Shown here: positions 32,275 to 39,472 of the stretch, piece by piece
Layout: each line of letters starts with the position of its first letter
Position numbering within the stretch: position 1 is the first letter of the stretch
Source of the DNA: UBA7328 sp002471345
GTDB lineage: Bacteria; Bacteroidota; Bacteroidia; Chitinophagales; Saprospiraceae
NCBI GenBank assembly: GCA_964011275.1
Contig: CAXGOB010000048.1
Coordinates: 1 to 39,472, forward strand
Reading direction: 5' to 3'
Length of the DNA stretch: 39,472 bases
Position numbers and translations under genes: made by a program
The notes under the pieces: generated by a model
Told to the model about the DNA's origin: nothing
Databases searched by the model: none
The model's input: the letters and a program-made list of their open reading frames with translations, nothing else

Positions 32275-34770
32275 ATGACTTCTTTAGAAAGTCCAATTAG
32301 CAGATTCAGGAAATACAATATTATTCTTTGGTGCTTTTTTATGGTGGCATTGCTATTTGCTATTGGCACATTTATTTATATTTCAAAAACTAGACTACCT
32401 GACACCAAAGAATTAGAAAATCCAAGTTTTAAGGAATCGTCGTTGGTTTATACTGCGGATGGACTTGAATTGGGAAGATACTTTTCAGAGAACAGACAAT
32501 GGGTAACTTATGAAGAGCTTTCCCCTCATTTGATTAACGCTCTTTTAGCAACAGAGGATATTAGATTTCATGATCATAGTGGAATTGACTTCAAAGGGTT
32601 AGTGAGAGCTGGAGTTTTTTTAGGCAATCGTGGAGGAGCCAGTACTATTACTCAACAATTGGCAAAACTGTTTTTCAGCAAAGCTTCTAAAAACACCATT
32701 AGAAGGTTTTGGCAAAAGCTGCAAGAGTGGGTTATTGCAATAGAATTTGAGAAAACATACACCAAAGGGGAGATAATTGCCATGTATCTCAACAAGTATG
32801 ATTTTCTACATGATGCAAAAGGAATAGGTGCAGCAGCAAATGTTTATTTTGGAAAAAACCAAAAAGATTTATCAGTTGATGAAGCTGCTGTTCTCATTGG
32901 AATGCTTCAAAATGCAAGGCTATTTAATCCAAAAAGTAGACCCGAAAATGCACTTTATCGCAAAATGATAGTGCTTAAACAAATGGAAAAGGCGAGACAT
33001 ATCTCAATTGAGCAATACAATGAGCTCAAAGACCAGCCAATAGACCTTAGTAATTTTAAGCGCCCATTGCATATAGATGGCTTAGCTCCTTACTTTAGAA
33101 ACGAACTAACTAAAACACTAAGAAACTTAATCAAATCTGGAAATATTCCACCGAAACCAGATGGAACGGAATATAACATTTATAGAGATGGCTTAAAAGT
33201 TTATACCACTATTGACTCGAGATATCAGCATCATGCAGAAAGGGCCATGAGAAAGCACATGAAACAACTTCAGGAGGTATATTTTTCAAGGTGGAAAGAT
33301 AAAGACCCATGGAAATATGAAGCTACAGAGGGTCAACTAACTTTTCGACAAAATGCCCTAAATAAGCTTGTCGAAGGAACAGAAAGGTTCAAAGGTCTGC
33401 GAGCACAATACATGAATGATGTTACGAATGAAGTCTCAGCGGCGATAGAAAATGTAAGGTTGTGGGATGCTGATATAAACCGATTGCTAAAAGCTGACAA
33501 AGATGAATATGCTCTAAGTTACATGCACAAACAAGGTTTGTTTAGTTCAAAACAAAAGCGGACATACGAGCAGATTTTACAAAGTGATTTTTGGCCTCGA
33601 ATTAAAAAAGAATGGAGGGAATTAAAAAATGCAGCGAAGAGAGAGTTTAATATCAAAAGAGAAATGACCGTTTTTTCTTTTGATGAAGGTGGTGAAAAAG
33701 AAGCTTTTATGTCTCCCTTAGATTCTATAAAGTACCATAGAATGCATATGCAACTCGGGTCTGTATCTATCGAGCCACAAACGGGTTTTGTAAAGTCATG
33801 GGTAGGAGGCTTGGACTACAAGTATTTTAAATATGATCATGTTACCTCCGATAGACAAGTTGGGTCTACATTTAAACCATTTGTATATACCACCGCGTTG
33901 ATGAATGGATATTCTCCTTGTTGGAAGGTAAAAGATATTCAATATACCATTCCAGCTGGTCAACCTCCATTTAATGTTCGTGACAGTTGGAGCCCTTCCA
34001 ATGCTAATGAAATATTCAGCGAGGAAGATTATACATTGAAAGAGGCAATGCGAAAATCTCTTAATTCAGTTTCTGTTTGGTTAGTAAAAAACCTTGAGTC
34101 CGTAGACGAAATAATCAACCTTGCAGTGAACATGGGAATACCTCGTAAAAAGATTCCTGCTGTACCGTCCTTGGCTCTCGGAGTGCCTTCTCTTAGTGTA
34201 ATGGAAATGACATCTGCTTACACCACCTTCTCAAACAATGGGGTACATTCAAAGCCTATTTTTTTGAAAAAAATTGAAGATAGGAATGGAAATGTCATTT
34301 ATGAAAATGAGATAGAACAGCGCCAAGCTTTGAGTGAAGAGTATAATTTTACAATGGTGGAAATGCTCAAATATGCTGCTAGTACAGTTCATTATGCTCT
34401 CGAAACGGATTTTGGTGGCAAAACCGGGACAACTGACGATTATGTAGATGGTTGGTTTATGGGGATCACTCCTAATCTTACTGTAGGCACATGGGTCGGT
34501 GGAGATGACCAATGGATAAGGTTTTTGACACTTGAAGATGGACAAGGAGGAAGAATGGCCAGACCTTATTTCTTGAACTTTATGAGCTATTTGGAAAATG
34601 ACCCAGAAATAGGTTTCAATACTAATGCAAAATTTCTTTATCCTGCAGATGTGGGGATAGAGCTGGATTGTAGTGTATATGAACAGCCTGATCAACTAGA
34701 GATTCCTATAGATTCATCAGATTTAGATGACCCCTTTGGTGATCCATTTGATGAAGAACCGAATGGCTAG
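32275..34770 (+). CDS. class A penicillin-binding protein (PBP1A type), first copy
   Basis: This bifunctional peptidoglycan polymerase has 831 residues. One N-terminal membrane helix (about 19-41) is followed by a GT51 transglycosylase with catalytic Glu94 (ATEDIRFHDHSG) and GGASTITQQLAKLFF. A helical insert of about 130 residues, usual in this phylum, sits inside the linker (about 320-460). The transpeptidase has Ser531 and Lys534 (GSTFKP), Ser595-Leu-Asn597 and Lys716-Thr-Gly-Thr. All catalytic residues are present. The C terminus is acidic. The start is ATG at 32275. A second, related gene follows after 48 bases. Confidence 0.95.
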   Translation: MTSLESPISRFRKYNIILWCFFMVALLFAIGTFIYISKTRLPDTKELENPSFKESSLVYTADGLELGRYFSENRQWVTYEELSPHLINALLATEDIRFHDHSGIDFKGLVRAGVFLGNRGGASTITQQLAKLFFSKASKNTIRRFWQKLQEWVIAIEFEKTYTKGEIIAMYLNKYDFLHDAKGIGAAANVYFGKNQKDLSVDEAAVLIGMLQNARLFNPKSRPENALYRKMIVLKQMEKARHISIEQYNELKDQPIDLSNFKRPLHIDGLAPYFRNELTKTLRNLIKSGNIPPKPDGTEYNIYRDGLKVYTTIDSRYQHHAERAMRKHMKQLQEVYFSRWKDKDPWKYEATEGQLTFRQNALNKLVEGTERFKGLRAQYMNDVTNEVSAAIENVRLWDADINRLLKADKDEYALSYMHKQGLFSSKQKRTYEQILQSDFWPRIKKEWRELKNAAKREFNIKREMTVFSFDEGGEKEAFMSPLDSIKYHRMHMQLGSVSIEPQTGFVKSWVGGLDYKYFKYDHVTSDRQVGSTFKPFVYTTALMNGYSPCWKVKDIQYTIPAGQPPFNVRDSWSPSNANEIFSEEDYTLKEAMRKSLNSVSVWLVKNLESVDEIINLAVNMGIPRKKIPAVPSLALGVPSLSVMEMTSAYTTFSNNGVHSKPIFLKKIEDRNGNVIYENEIEQRQALSEEYNFTMVEMLKYAASTVHYALETDFGGKTGTTDDYVDGWFMGITPNLTVGTWVGGDDQWIRFLTLEDGQGGRMARPYFLNFMSYLENDPEIGFNTNAKFLYPADVGIELDCSVYEQPDQLEIPIDSSDLDDPFGDPFDEEPNG

Positions 34771-34787
34771 AATTCGCTACTTTTGGC

Positions 34788-34807
34788 TTTAAGAGTAGGC
34801 TCTTAAG
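34788..34807 (+). other. hairpin between the two PBP genes
   Basis: TTAAGAG (34789-34795) and CTCTTAA (34800-34806) pair perfectly around a TAGG loop, 12 bases before the second PBP start. There is no T-run. It could affect mRNA processing or translation of the second gene. Confidence 0.35.
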
Positions 34808-34818
34808 TACAAGTAGGA

Positions 34819-37437
34819 ATGAACTCAAGATTTATCGGACTGAAAAGAATATGGGATAATGTCGTTGAACATAGATGGCTAAAGATTTTGGCCTATACCC
34901 TTTGGGCAGGAACTATAGGAGGCACATTGACATGTTTCATTATTTTTTATTCGTTTTCTCAAGGTGATCTTCCTTCATTTGAGCAATTAGAGAATCCACA
35001 ATATGATTTAGCATCAATAATCTATAGTGATGACCTTACACCTTTTGGTAAATACTATATTGAAAACCGAGAATTTGTAGATTATGCTGATTTATCTCCC
35101 AATATTGTAAATGCTCTTATTTCTACAGAGGACATCCGTTATCATTCGCATTCTGGAATAGACTTTATAGCACTTTTTAGAGTTTTGTTCAAAACAGTAC
35201 TTACTAGAAATGATAGTTCTGGTGGTGGAAGTACTATTTCACAGCAACTTGCTAAATTATTATTCAAAAGACATTCATTAGGAAGTGGGAGAATAGCCAG
35301 GGCCAAAAATCTTTTGAATATCAAGTTTAAAGAATGGATTACAGCAGTTCGACTTGAAAGGCAATACACAAAGGAGGAAATTATGGCCATGTATCTCAAT
35401 AAATTTGAGTTTATAAATGGTGCTCACGGAATACAGGCAGCGGCTCAAATTTATTTTGGAAAAGATCAGAAAGATTTACGAATTGAAGAAGCCGCCACGT
35501 TAGTAGGAATGCTTAAAAACCCATCAAGATATAATCCGATAAGATTTGCTGAGAATGCTGAAAACAGGAGAAATACCGTACTCTTTCTCATGGCTAAGAA
35601 CAACAAAATTAGCAGTGTTCAAAGAGACACATTAAGAGACAAACCTCTTGATATGTCTTCTTTTAACAGGACTACTCATGTAGATGGTCCAGCACCATAT
35701 TTCAGAAGTGAACTCACTAAGTGGTTAAAAGACCTTTTTCGAAAAGATGAATATCGAAAATTAGATGGCTCTGCATATGATATGTATCGAGACGGACTCA
35801 ATATTTATACAACTATTAACCTGAACTACCAAAACCACGCTGAACAAGCTGTCATCAATCACATGGCAAAAATTCAAGAAAGATATTGGCACGTGTGGAA
35901 CAGAAAAAACCCATTGACCTATCAACTAGATAGATCAGATTCAGCCGATAGTCTTAGAATGGCTGCATGGGACTCTACAGTGAAAAGAAGAATCAGAACC
36001 TTAGATGCTTACTCGAATCTTTATAAAAAGCACTTTTCAACACTATCAGAAAGAGCGAAAAAGGACTATGGGGTTGAGCTTAAGGAACCTACAGTTAGAC
36101 AACTTTTAGCAGATAAGTCTTTTGTAAATACCATAAATGAACACAATGAAAAATTCAGAGATGTTCTTAATTCTTCATTATGGAAATTGGTAGAGTCCAA
36201 ATGGAAAGGTTTTCAAGGAGATCTTAACAATGCCCTTGAGGTAGAAAAGGAGAGGCAAGTTTTTGCTTATGGGGAGGAAGGTTTTGAAATCAAGGAAATG
36301 ACTTTACTTGATTCGTTAATGCATATGACCAGGATAATGCAGAGTGGTTTGCTTTCTGTTAACCCTAAGAATGGTCAGATTAAAGCATGGGTGGGTGGCG
36401 TTGATTTTAAAAACTTTAAGTACGATCATATAAACTTCAGAAGACAAGTCGGGTCGACAATAAAGCCTTTTGTTTATTCCACAGTTATCGGTATACAAGG
36501 TCTGTCACCATGTCAAGAATATGAAGACCTCCAGTATACAATTGTACAAGGAGATGCAAATTTTAATGTGTCAGGGGAATGGTCACCATCCAATGCGAAT
36601 GGCTTGTTTACAGGTAACAAATACAATTTGTATCAAGGCTTACTTTATTCAAAGAACTCTATCACAGTCAGGATGGTAAAAGAGTTAGGTACAGTAGAGC
36701 CAATAAGGGAATTGTTAAATAATGTAGGGATTAGTAAAAGTGAGACTTTGTATAATGGTAGAATGTTAATACCCAGAGTGCCTTCCATTTGCCTAGGATC
36801 TGTAGATCTATCCGTAATGGAGATTACAGGAGCATATACCACATTTGCTAATGATGGAGTATATACGAAACCGTCATTTATAGATAGAGTCGAAGATAAA
36901 AATGGAAAAGTTATATACCAATCGGCTATAGAACAAAATGTGGCGATTAACCCTTTTTACAATGCTGTTATGCTTGACATGCTTCAGAATAATACGGGCA
37001 GTGGACTCGGGATTGAAAGTCAAAATGGAGGTAAAACAGGCACTACAAATGACTATGCAGATGGATGGTTTATGGGAGTAACTCCTAGTCTGGTCACTGG
37101 TGTTTGGGTAGGAGGAGATGAAAAATGGGTTAAGTTTTATACATTGGAGGATGGTCAGGGTTTTGTGCTCGCTCGGCCTATTTTCATGGATTATGTAAAG
37201 CGTCTCGAGGCGGATTCAACTAGTGGATATGACTCTTCTATTAAGTTTAGAAAACCACCGAAAGGAATAAGTGACTTTATAGATTGCGCAAGATACAAAA
37301 GAGGTGAACCAGAAGACGAGTTTGCACGAACAACGGATGAAGATGTTCAGTTTGACGAATTCGATGATAATGAATTTGGAGATGATGAATTTGATGAACT
37401 AGAAGAGTTGCCAATTGACACATCAGGAATAAATTAG
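34819..37437 (+). CDS. class A penicillin-binding protein (PBP1A type), second copy
   Basis: The 872-residue paralogue has the same layout as the gene before it. A membrane helix (about 24-48) is followed by GT51 with catalytic Glu104 (STEDIRYHSHSG) and GGGSTISQQLAKLLF. The transpeptidase has Ser546 and Lys549 (GSTIKP), Ser611-Lys-Asn613 and Lys739-Thr-Gly-Thr. It also carries the helical insert and ends in a longer acidic tail (about 840-868) with repeated Asp-Glu-Phe units. Both copies look active, so this is a true tandem duplication with divergence and not a relic. The start is ATG at 34819. Confidence 0.95.
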   Translation: MNSRFIGLKRIWDNVVEHRWLKILAYTLWAGTIGGTLTCFIIFYSFSQGDLPSFEQLENPQYDLASIIYSDDLTPFGKYYIENREFVDYADLSPNIVNALISTEDIRYHSHSGIDFIALFRVLFKTVLTRNDSSGGGSTISQQLAKLLFKRHSLGSGRIARAKNLLNIKFKEWITAVRLERQYTKEEIMAMYLNKFEFINGAHGIQAAAQIYFGKDQKDLRIEEAATLVGMLKNPSRYNPIRFAENAENRRNTVLFLMAKNNKISSVQRDTLRDKPLDMSSFNRTTHVDGPAPYFRSELTKWLKDLFRKDEYRKLDGSAYDMYRDGLNIYTTINLNYQNHAEQAVINHMAKIQERYWHVWNRKNPLTYQLDRSDSADSLRMAAWDSTVKRRIRTLDAYSNLYKKHFSTLSERAKKDYGVELKEPTVRQLLADKSFVNTINEHNEKFRDVLNSSLWKLVESKWKGFQGDLNNALEVEKERQVFAYGEEGFEIKEMTLLDSLMHMTRIMQSGLLSVNPKNGQIKAWVGGVDFKNFKYDHINFRRQVGSTIKPFVYSTVIGIQGLSPCQEYEDLQYTIVQGDANFNVSGEWSPSNANGLFTGNKYNLYQGLLYSKNSITVRMVKELGTVEPIRELLNNVGISKSETLYNGRMLIPRVPSICLGSVDLSVMEITGAYTTFANDGVYTKPSFIDRVEDKNGKVIYQSAIEQNVAINPFYNAVMLDMLQNNTGSGLGIESQNGGKTGTTNDYADGWFMGVTPSLVTGVWVGGDEKWVKFYTLEDGQGFVLARPIFMDYVKRLEADSTSGYDSSIKFRKPPKGISDFIDCARYKRGEPEDEFARTTDEDVQFDEFDDNEFGDDEFDELEELPIDTSGIN

Positions 37438-37465
37438 AGAAATCAACACTTAAAATTAAATAGTT

Positions 37466-37822
37466 ATGAATGCAAGTAAAGCTAATCTCCTAAATGCTAC
37501 GGTATTAATAATAATGGGTGCATGGGGAGCATATGCCACACAATTGGCATCTCTTACAGCTCTGATTCCTGTAGTGGGAGGTCTTATTTTATTGGCCTGC
37601 CAAAAAGGGGTTACTTCAGAAAACAAAATGGTTGCTCACATAGCCGTGGTAGTGACCTTGTTAATGGTACTAGGAATTGCAAAGCCTTTCATGAGTGCAA
37701 TGGGAGATAATGACACCATGGGAATGTTTAGAACTGGATTAATGCTTCTAACAGGAATAATAGCAATGGTGTTTTTTATTAAAAGTTTCAGAGATGCACG
37801 GATCGCAAGAGAAAATGGATAA
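37466..37822 (+). CDS. small integral membrane protein of unknown function
   Basis: The 118-residue product consists of about four hydrophobic segments (about 9-25, 30-46, 57-75, 86-104) with short polar loops and a basic end (about 105-118). It begins 28 bases after the second PBP and its stop overlaps the glycosyltransferase start (TAATGG), so it belongs to the same transcript. I do not recognise a characterised family; the layout resembles small TMEM14-like proteins but that is a guess. The start is ATG at 37466. Confidence 0.7.
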   Translation: MNASKANLLNATVLIIMGAWGAYATQLASLTALIPVVGGLILLACQKGVTSENKMVAHIAVVVTLLMVLGIAKPFMSAMGDNDTMGMFRTGLMLLTGIIAMVFFIKSFRDARIARENG

Positions 37823-38922
37823 TGGTCATAGGTTTTGATGCGAAGAGACTATTTCACAATAAATCTGGCTTGGGAGCATATTCTCGCTCCCTTGTCAAAT
37901 TTTTAGTATCCCATTATCCAGACAATACGTATCACTTATTCACTCCTCCTTACAAAAAGAATAAATCAACGGAGTTTTTTGAAAAGAATGATAAAGTTCT
38001 TATTCATATTATTCCTCGTCCATTTTGGTTGTGGCGATCTATATTATTGCCATTCCTTACTAAAGGGTTTGAATTGAGTGTGTTTCATGGATTGAGTGGT
38101 GAACTTCCATGGGTTCTCTTTCCCAGAAAAGTAAAGAGCGTAGTTACCATTCATGATGTCATCTTTGAGAGTCATCCAGAGTTTTATAGCTTTTGGAACC
38201 GTTGGATTTACAAGGTTAAAACAATTAGATCGATCAAAAATGCGGATAAGATAATAGCGATAAGCAGATTTACTCAATCTCAAGTATTAGAACATTTTGA
38301 TTCCCAAAAGGAAATACAAATTGTTTCACCTCCATTAAATGAACTATACGCAGCTCATAAAACTAGACATCTAAAGGAATCAGAATTTAAAGCGCTTTAT
38401 AATCTAAGAAATGGATATTTCTTACATGTTGGAAGTATAGGCGGAAGAAAAAATACGGATGTGCTTTTAAAGGCATTTGCAAATGTGCCCCACAAAAGGA
38501 AAAAAAAGCTAGTTTTTATTTCTAACGAAAGTTTTGATAATGTTTATGCCACCGCGAAGAAATATGATGTTGAGGATTGGATTCGAGTTGAAAAAGGTGT
38601 TGATGACAAAACATTATCATTGTATTATTCTTTTTGCTCTGTATTAGTTTACCCTTCTATAATAGAAGGTTTTGGGTTGCCAATATTAGAAGGGATTGCT
38701 CATGGGGCTAGGGTAATTTGTTCTGATACCCTTGCACATAGAGAAGCTGGTGGAGAGATGCCAGTATATTTTGATTCGTCAGATTACAAAGAGCTAAGTA
38801 CTTTGCTAAGTTCCTTGTCTTATCACGAAAGAAAAAGTGAAAAAGCAGCGTTATCTCATCTGAATACATTTAACCCTTCCATAATATGTGGTGAATTGAT
38901 GCGCATATATGCACAAACATAG
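37822..38922 (+). CDS. glycosyltransferase, GT4-like (GT-B fold)
   Basis: The 366-residue protein has the GT-B retaining pattern: GFDAKRLFHNKSGLGAYSRSL at the N terminus, HVGSIGGRKNTDVLLKAF at the interdomain region, and the nucleotide-sugar site PSIIEGFGLPILEGIAHG with Glu282 and Glu290 (E-x7-E). It probably adds a sugar to a cell-envelope polysaccharide or lipid; donor and acceptor cannot be inferred. The start is ATG at 37822, overlapping the stop of the small membrane protein gene. Its 3' end precedes an exported protein gene. Confidence 0.9.
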   Translation: MVIGFDAKRLFHNKSGLGAYSRSLVKFLVSHYPDNTYHLFTPPYKKNKSTEFFEKNDKVLIHIIPRPFWLWRSILLPFLTKGFELSVFHGLSGELPWVLFPRKVKSVVTIHDVIFESHPEFYSFWNRWIYKVKTIRSIKNADKIIAISRFTQSQVLEHFDSQKEIQIVSPPLNELYAAHKTRHLKESEFKALYNLRNGYFLHVGSIGGRKNTDVLLKAFANVPHKRKKKLVFISNESFDNVYATAKKYDVEDWIRVEKGVDDKTLSLYYSFCSVLVYPSIIEGFGLPILEGIAHGARVICSDTLAHREAGGEMPVYFDSSDYKELSTLLSSLSYHERKSEKAALSHLNTFNPSIICGELMRIYAQT

Positions 38923-38950
38923 AAAAGAAGAAAACCTACATATATTAATG

Positions 38951-39454
38951 ATGGTGAAAAAGACATTTGTGTTACTATTGGCGGTAGCTTCTTGTTTTAT
39001 GTCTGATTTATCTGCCCAAAACAGTTATCGGCTTCGCTTCAATCTTACAGGACTTGATACTATTAATAAGATTGCATGCTATGATATAGAGATAGCTAAT
39101 CTTGGTCCAGGAGAATGGGCCTTGGGAGGTCTAAATATTAGTATTCTTTATGATGGCAGCTTCGCTCGATTTATTGAAGGAAGTGATGAGATTGTGAATA
39201 ATGAAAATATGGATTATGCCCTTGGCCCTACTCAAAGCAATCTAATTGCGGCTCCAGAATTAGGCAATATTCCATATAATATGACATTGGGATACCTTAG
39301 ACTGAGTGTAACTACAAATTTAGTGAGCACAGGCCTCACGGTCCCTTCAGATAGTACATGGGTTCCTTTTTTTCATTTGTGTTTTGATGTCTTAGAGGAT
39401 GATCTGACAGACCCAAATGAAGACTTACGGTTCTTAAGACAGTTCGTAATTTAA
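38951..39454 (+). CDS. secreted protein of unknown function, possibly incomplete
   Basis: From ATG at 38951 the 167-residue product has a signal peptide (about 1-22, ending DLSAQ). A beta-rich domain follows (LRFNLTGLDTINKIACYDIEIANLG, then GLNISILYDG), resembling adhesin-like or cohesin-like extracellular modules of Bacteroidota. I do not recognise a specific family. It stops at 39454 without a T9SS sorting domain, though such domains often follow. A second frame is open from there to the window edge, so a frameshift or a neighbouring gene is possible. An in-frame ATG at 38909 would overlap the glycosyltransferase gene and bury the signal peptide. Confidence 0.6.
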   Translation: MVKKTFVLLLAVASCFMSDLSAQNSYRLRFNLTGLDTINKIACYDIEIANLGPGEWALGGLNISILYDGSFARFIEGSDEIVNNENMDYALGPTQSNLIAAPELGNIPYNMTLGYLRLSVTTNLVSTGLTVPSDSTWVPFFHLCFDVLEDDLTDPNEDLRFLRQFVI

Positions 39455-39472
39455 ATAATATTGTATTAACCA

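Noticed and set aside
1..39472. CRISPR arrays, tRNA/rRNA genes, insertion sequences, prophage or defence genes
   Set aside because: No direct repeat series, cloverleaf, transposase or integrase sequence was found on reading; gaps are all shorter than 150 bases.

Overview
The window is a compact, AT-rich stretch of bacterial chromosome, about 39.5 kb, with roughly thirty-five genes and almost no intergenic space; no gap reaches 300 bases. The content points to Bacteroidota. There is a type IX secretion sorting domain, an aerotolerance-type (Bat) TPR/BatD cluster, and an infB-nusA-rimP block. A divergent birA / rsfS-ftsH arrangement is typical of the phylum. Several intergenic regions carry TTG-N17-21-TAnnTTTG-like promoters and few Shine-Dalgarno sites. 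I cannot fix the family; a Saprospiria- or Cytophagia-like organism would fit. No tRNA, rRNA, CRISPR array, insertion sequence or phage gene was seen.

Layout. Positions 1-2140 (minus) hold the translation/transcription block rimP-nusA-infB (infB cut by the window edge), led by a terminator-like hairpin in its 5' leader. Positions 2.3-6 kb (plus) hold a purine nucleoside phosphorylase and uvrA. Positions 6.1-10.1 kb (plus) are an export operon: a T9SS-sorted protein, a DUF1800 protein and a Tat-like DUF1501 protein, closed by a good terminator. Positions 10.2-11.4 kb carry a MarC-family membrane protein and a PagL-like lipid A deacylase. Positions 11.4-13.7 kb (minus) are the 5-oxoprolinase genes pxpA-pxpB-pxpC. 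Positions 13.7-16.4 kb (plus) carry a rhodanese lipoprotein, a fatty acid hydroxylase/sterol desaturase-type protein and a DUF4105 protein.

Positions 16.4-19.4 kb (minus) hold a BatC-like TPR protein, a short BatD-like protein and full-length BatD. A 3-methyladenine DNA glycosylase, a DinB-like protein and a LemA-TPM-TPM operon follow to 22.5 kb. Then come birA (minus), rsfS and ftsH (plus), an aldo/keto reductase, and a minus-strand group of phoH, a GCS2-type carboxylate-amine ligase, a CBS-domain ORF and an aspartoacylase-family hydrolase. The right end (plus) holds aroB, two tandem class A penicillin-binding proteins, a small membrane protein, a glycosyltransferase and a secreted protein of unknown role.

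Most genes are housekeeping or envelope functions. The observations most worth a second look are these. (1) rsfS has no ATG/GTG/TTG ahead of clearly homologous N-terminal coding sequence, suggesting an AUU-type start. (2) The GCS2 and CBS frames join in the middle of a CBS domain through an apparent frameshift. (3) A hairpin plus U-tract lies between the promoter and start codon of the nusA operon. (4) A BatD N-terminal domain is duplicated as a separate gene. (5) The T9SS/DUF1800/DUF1501 operon has no known function.
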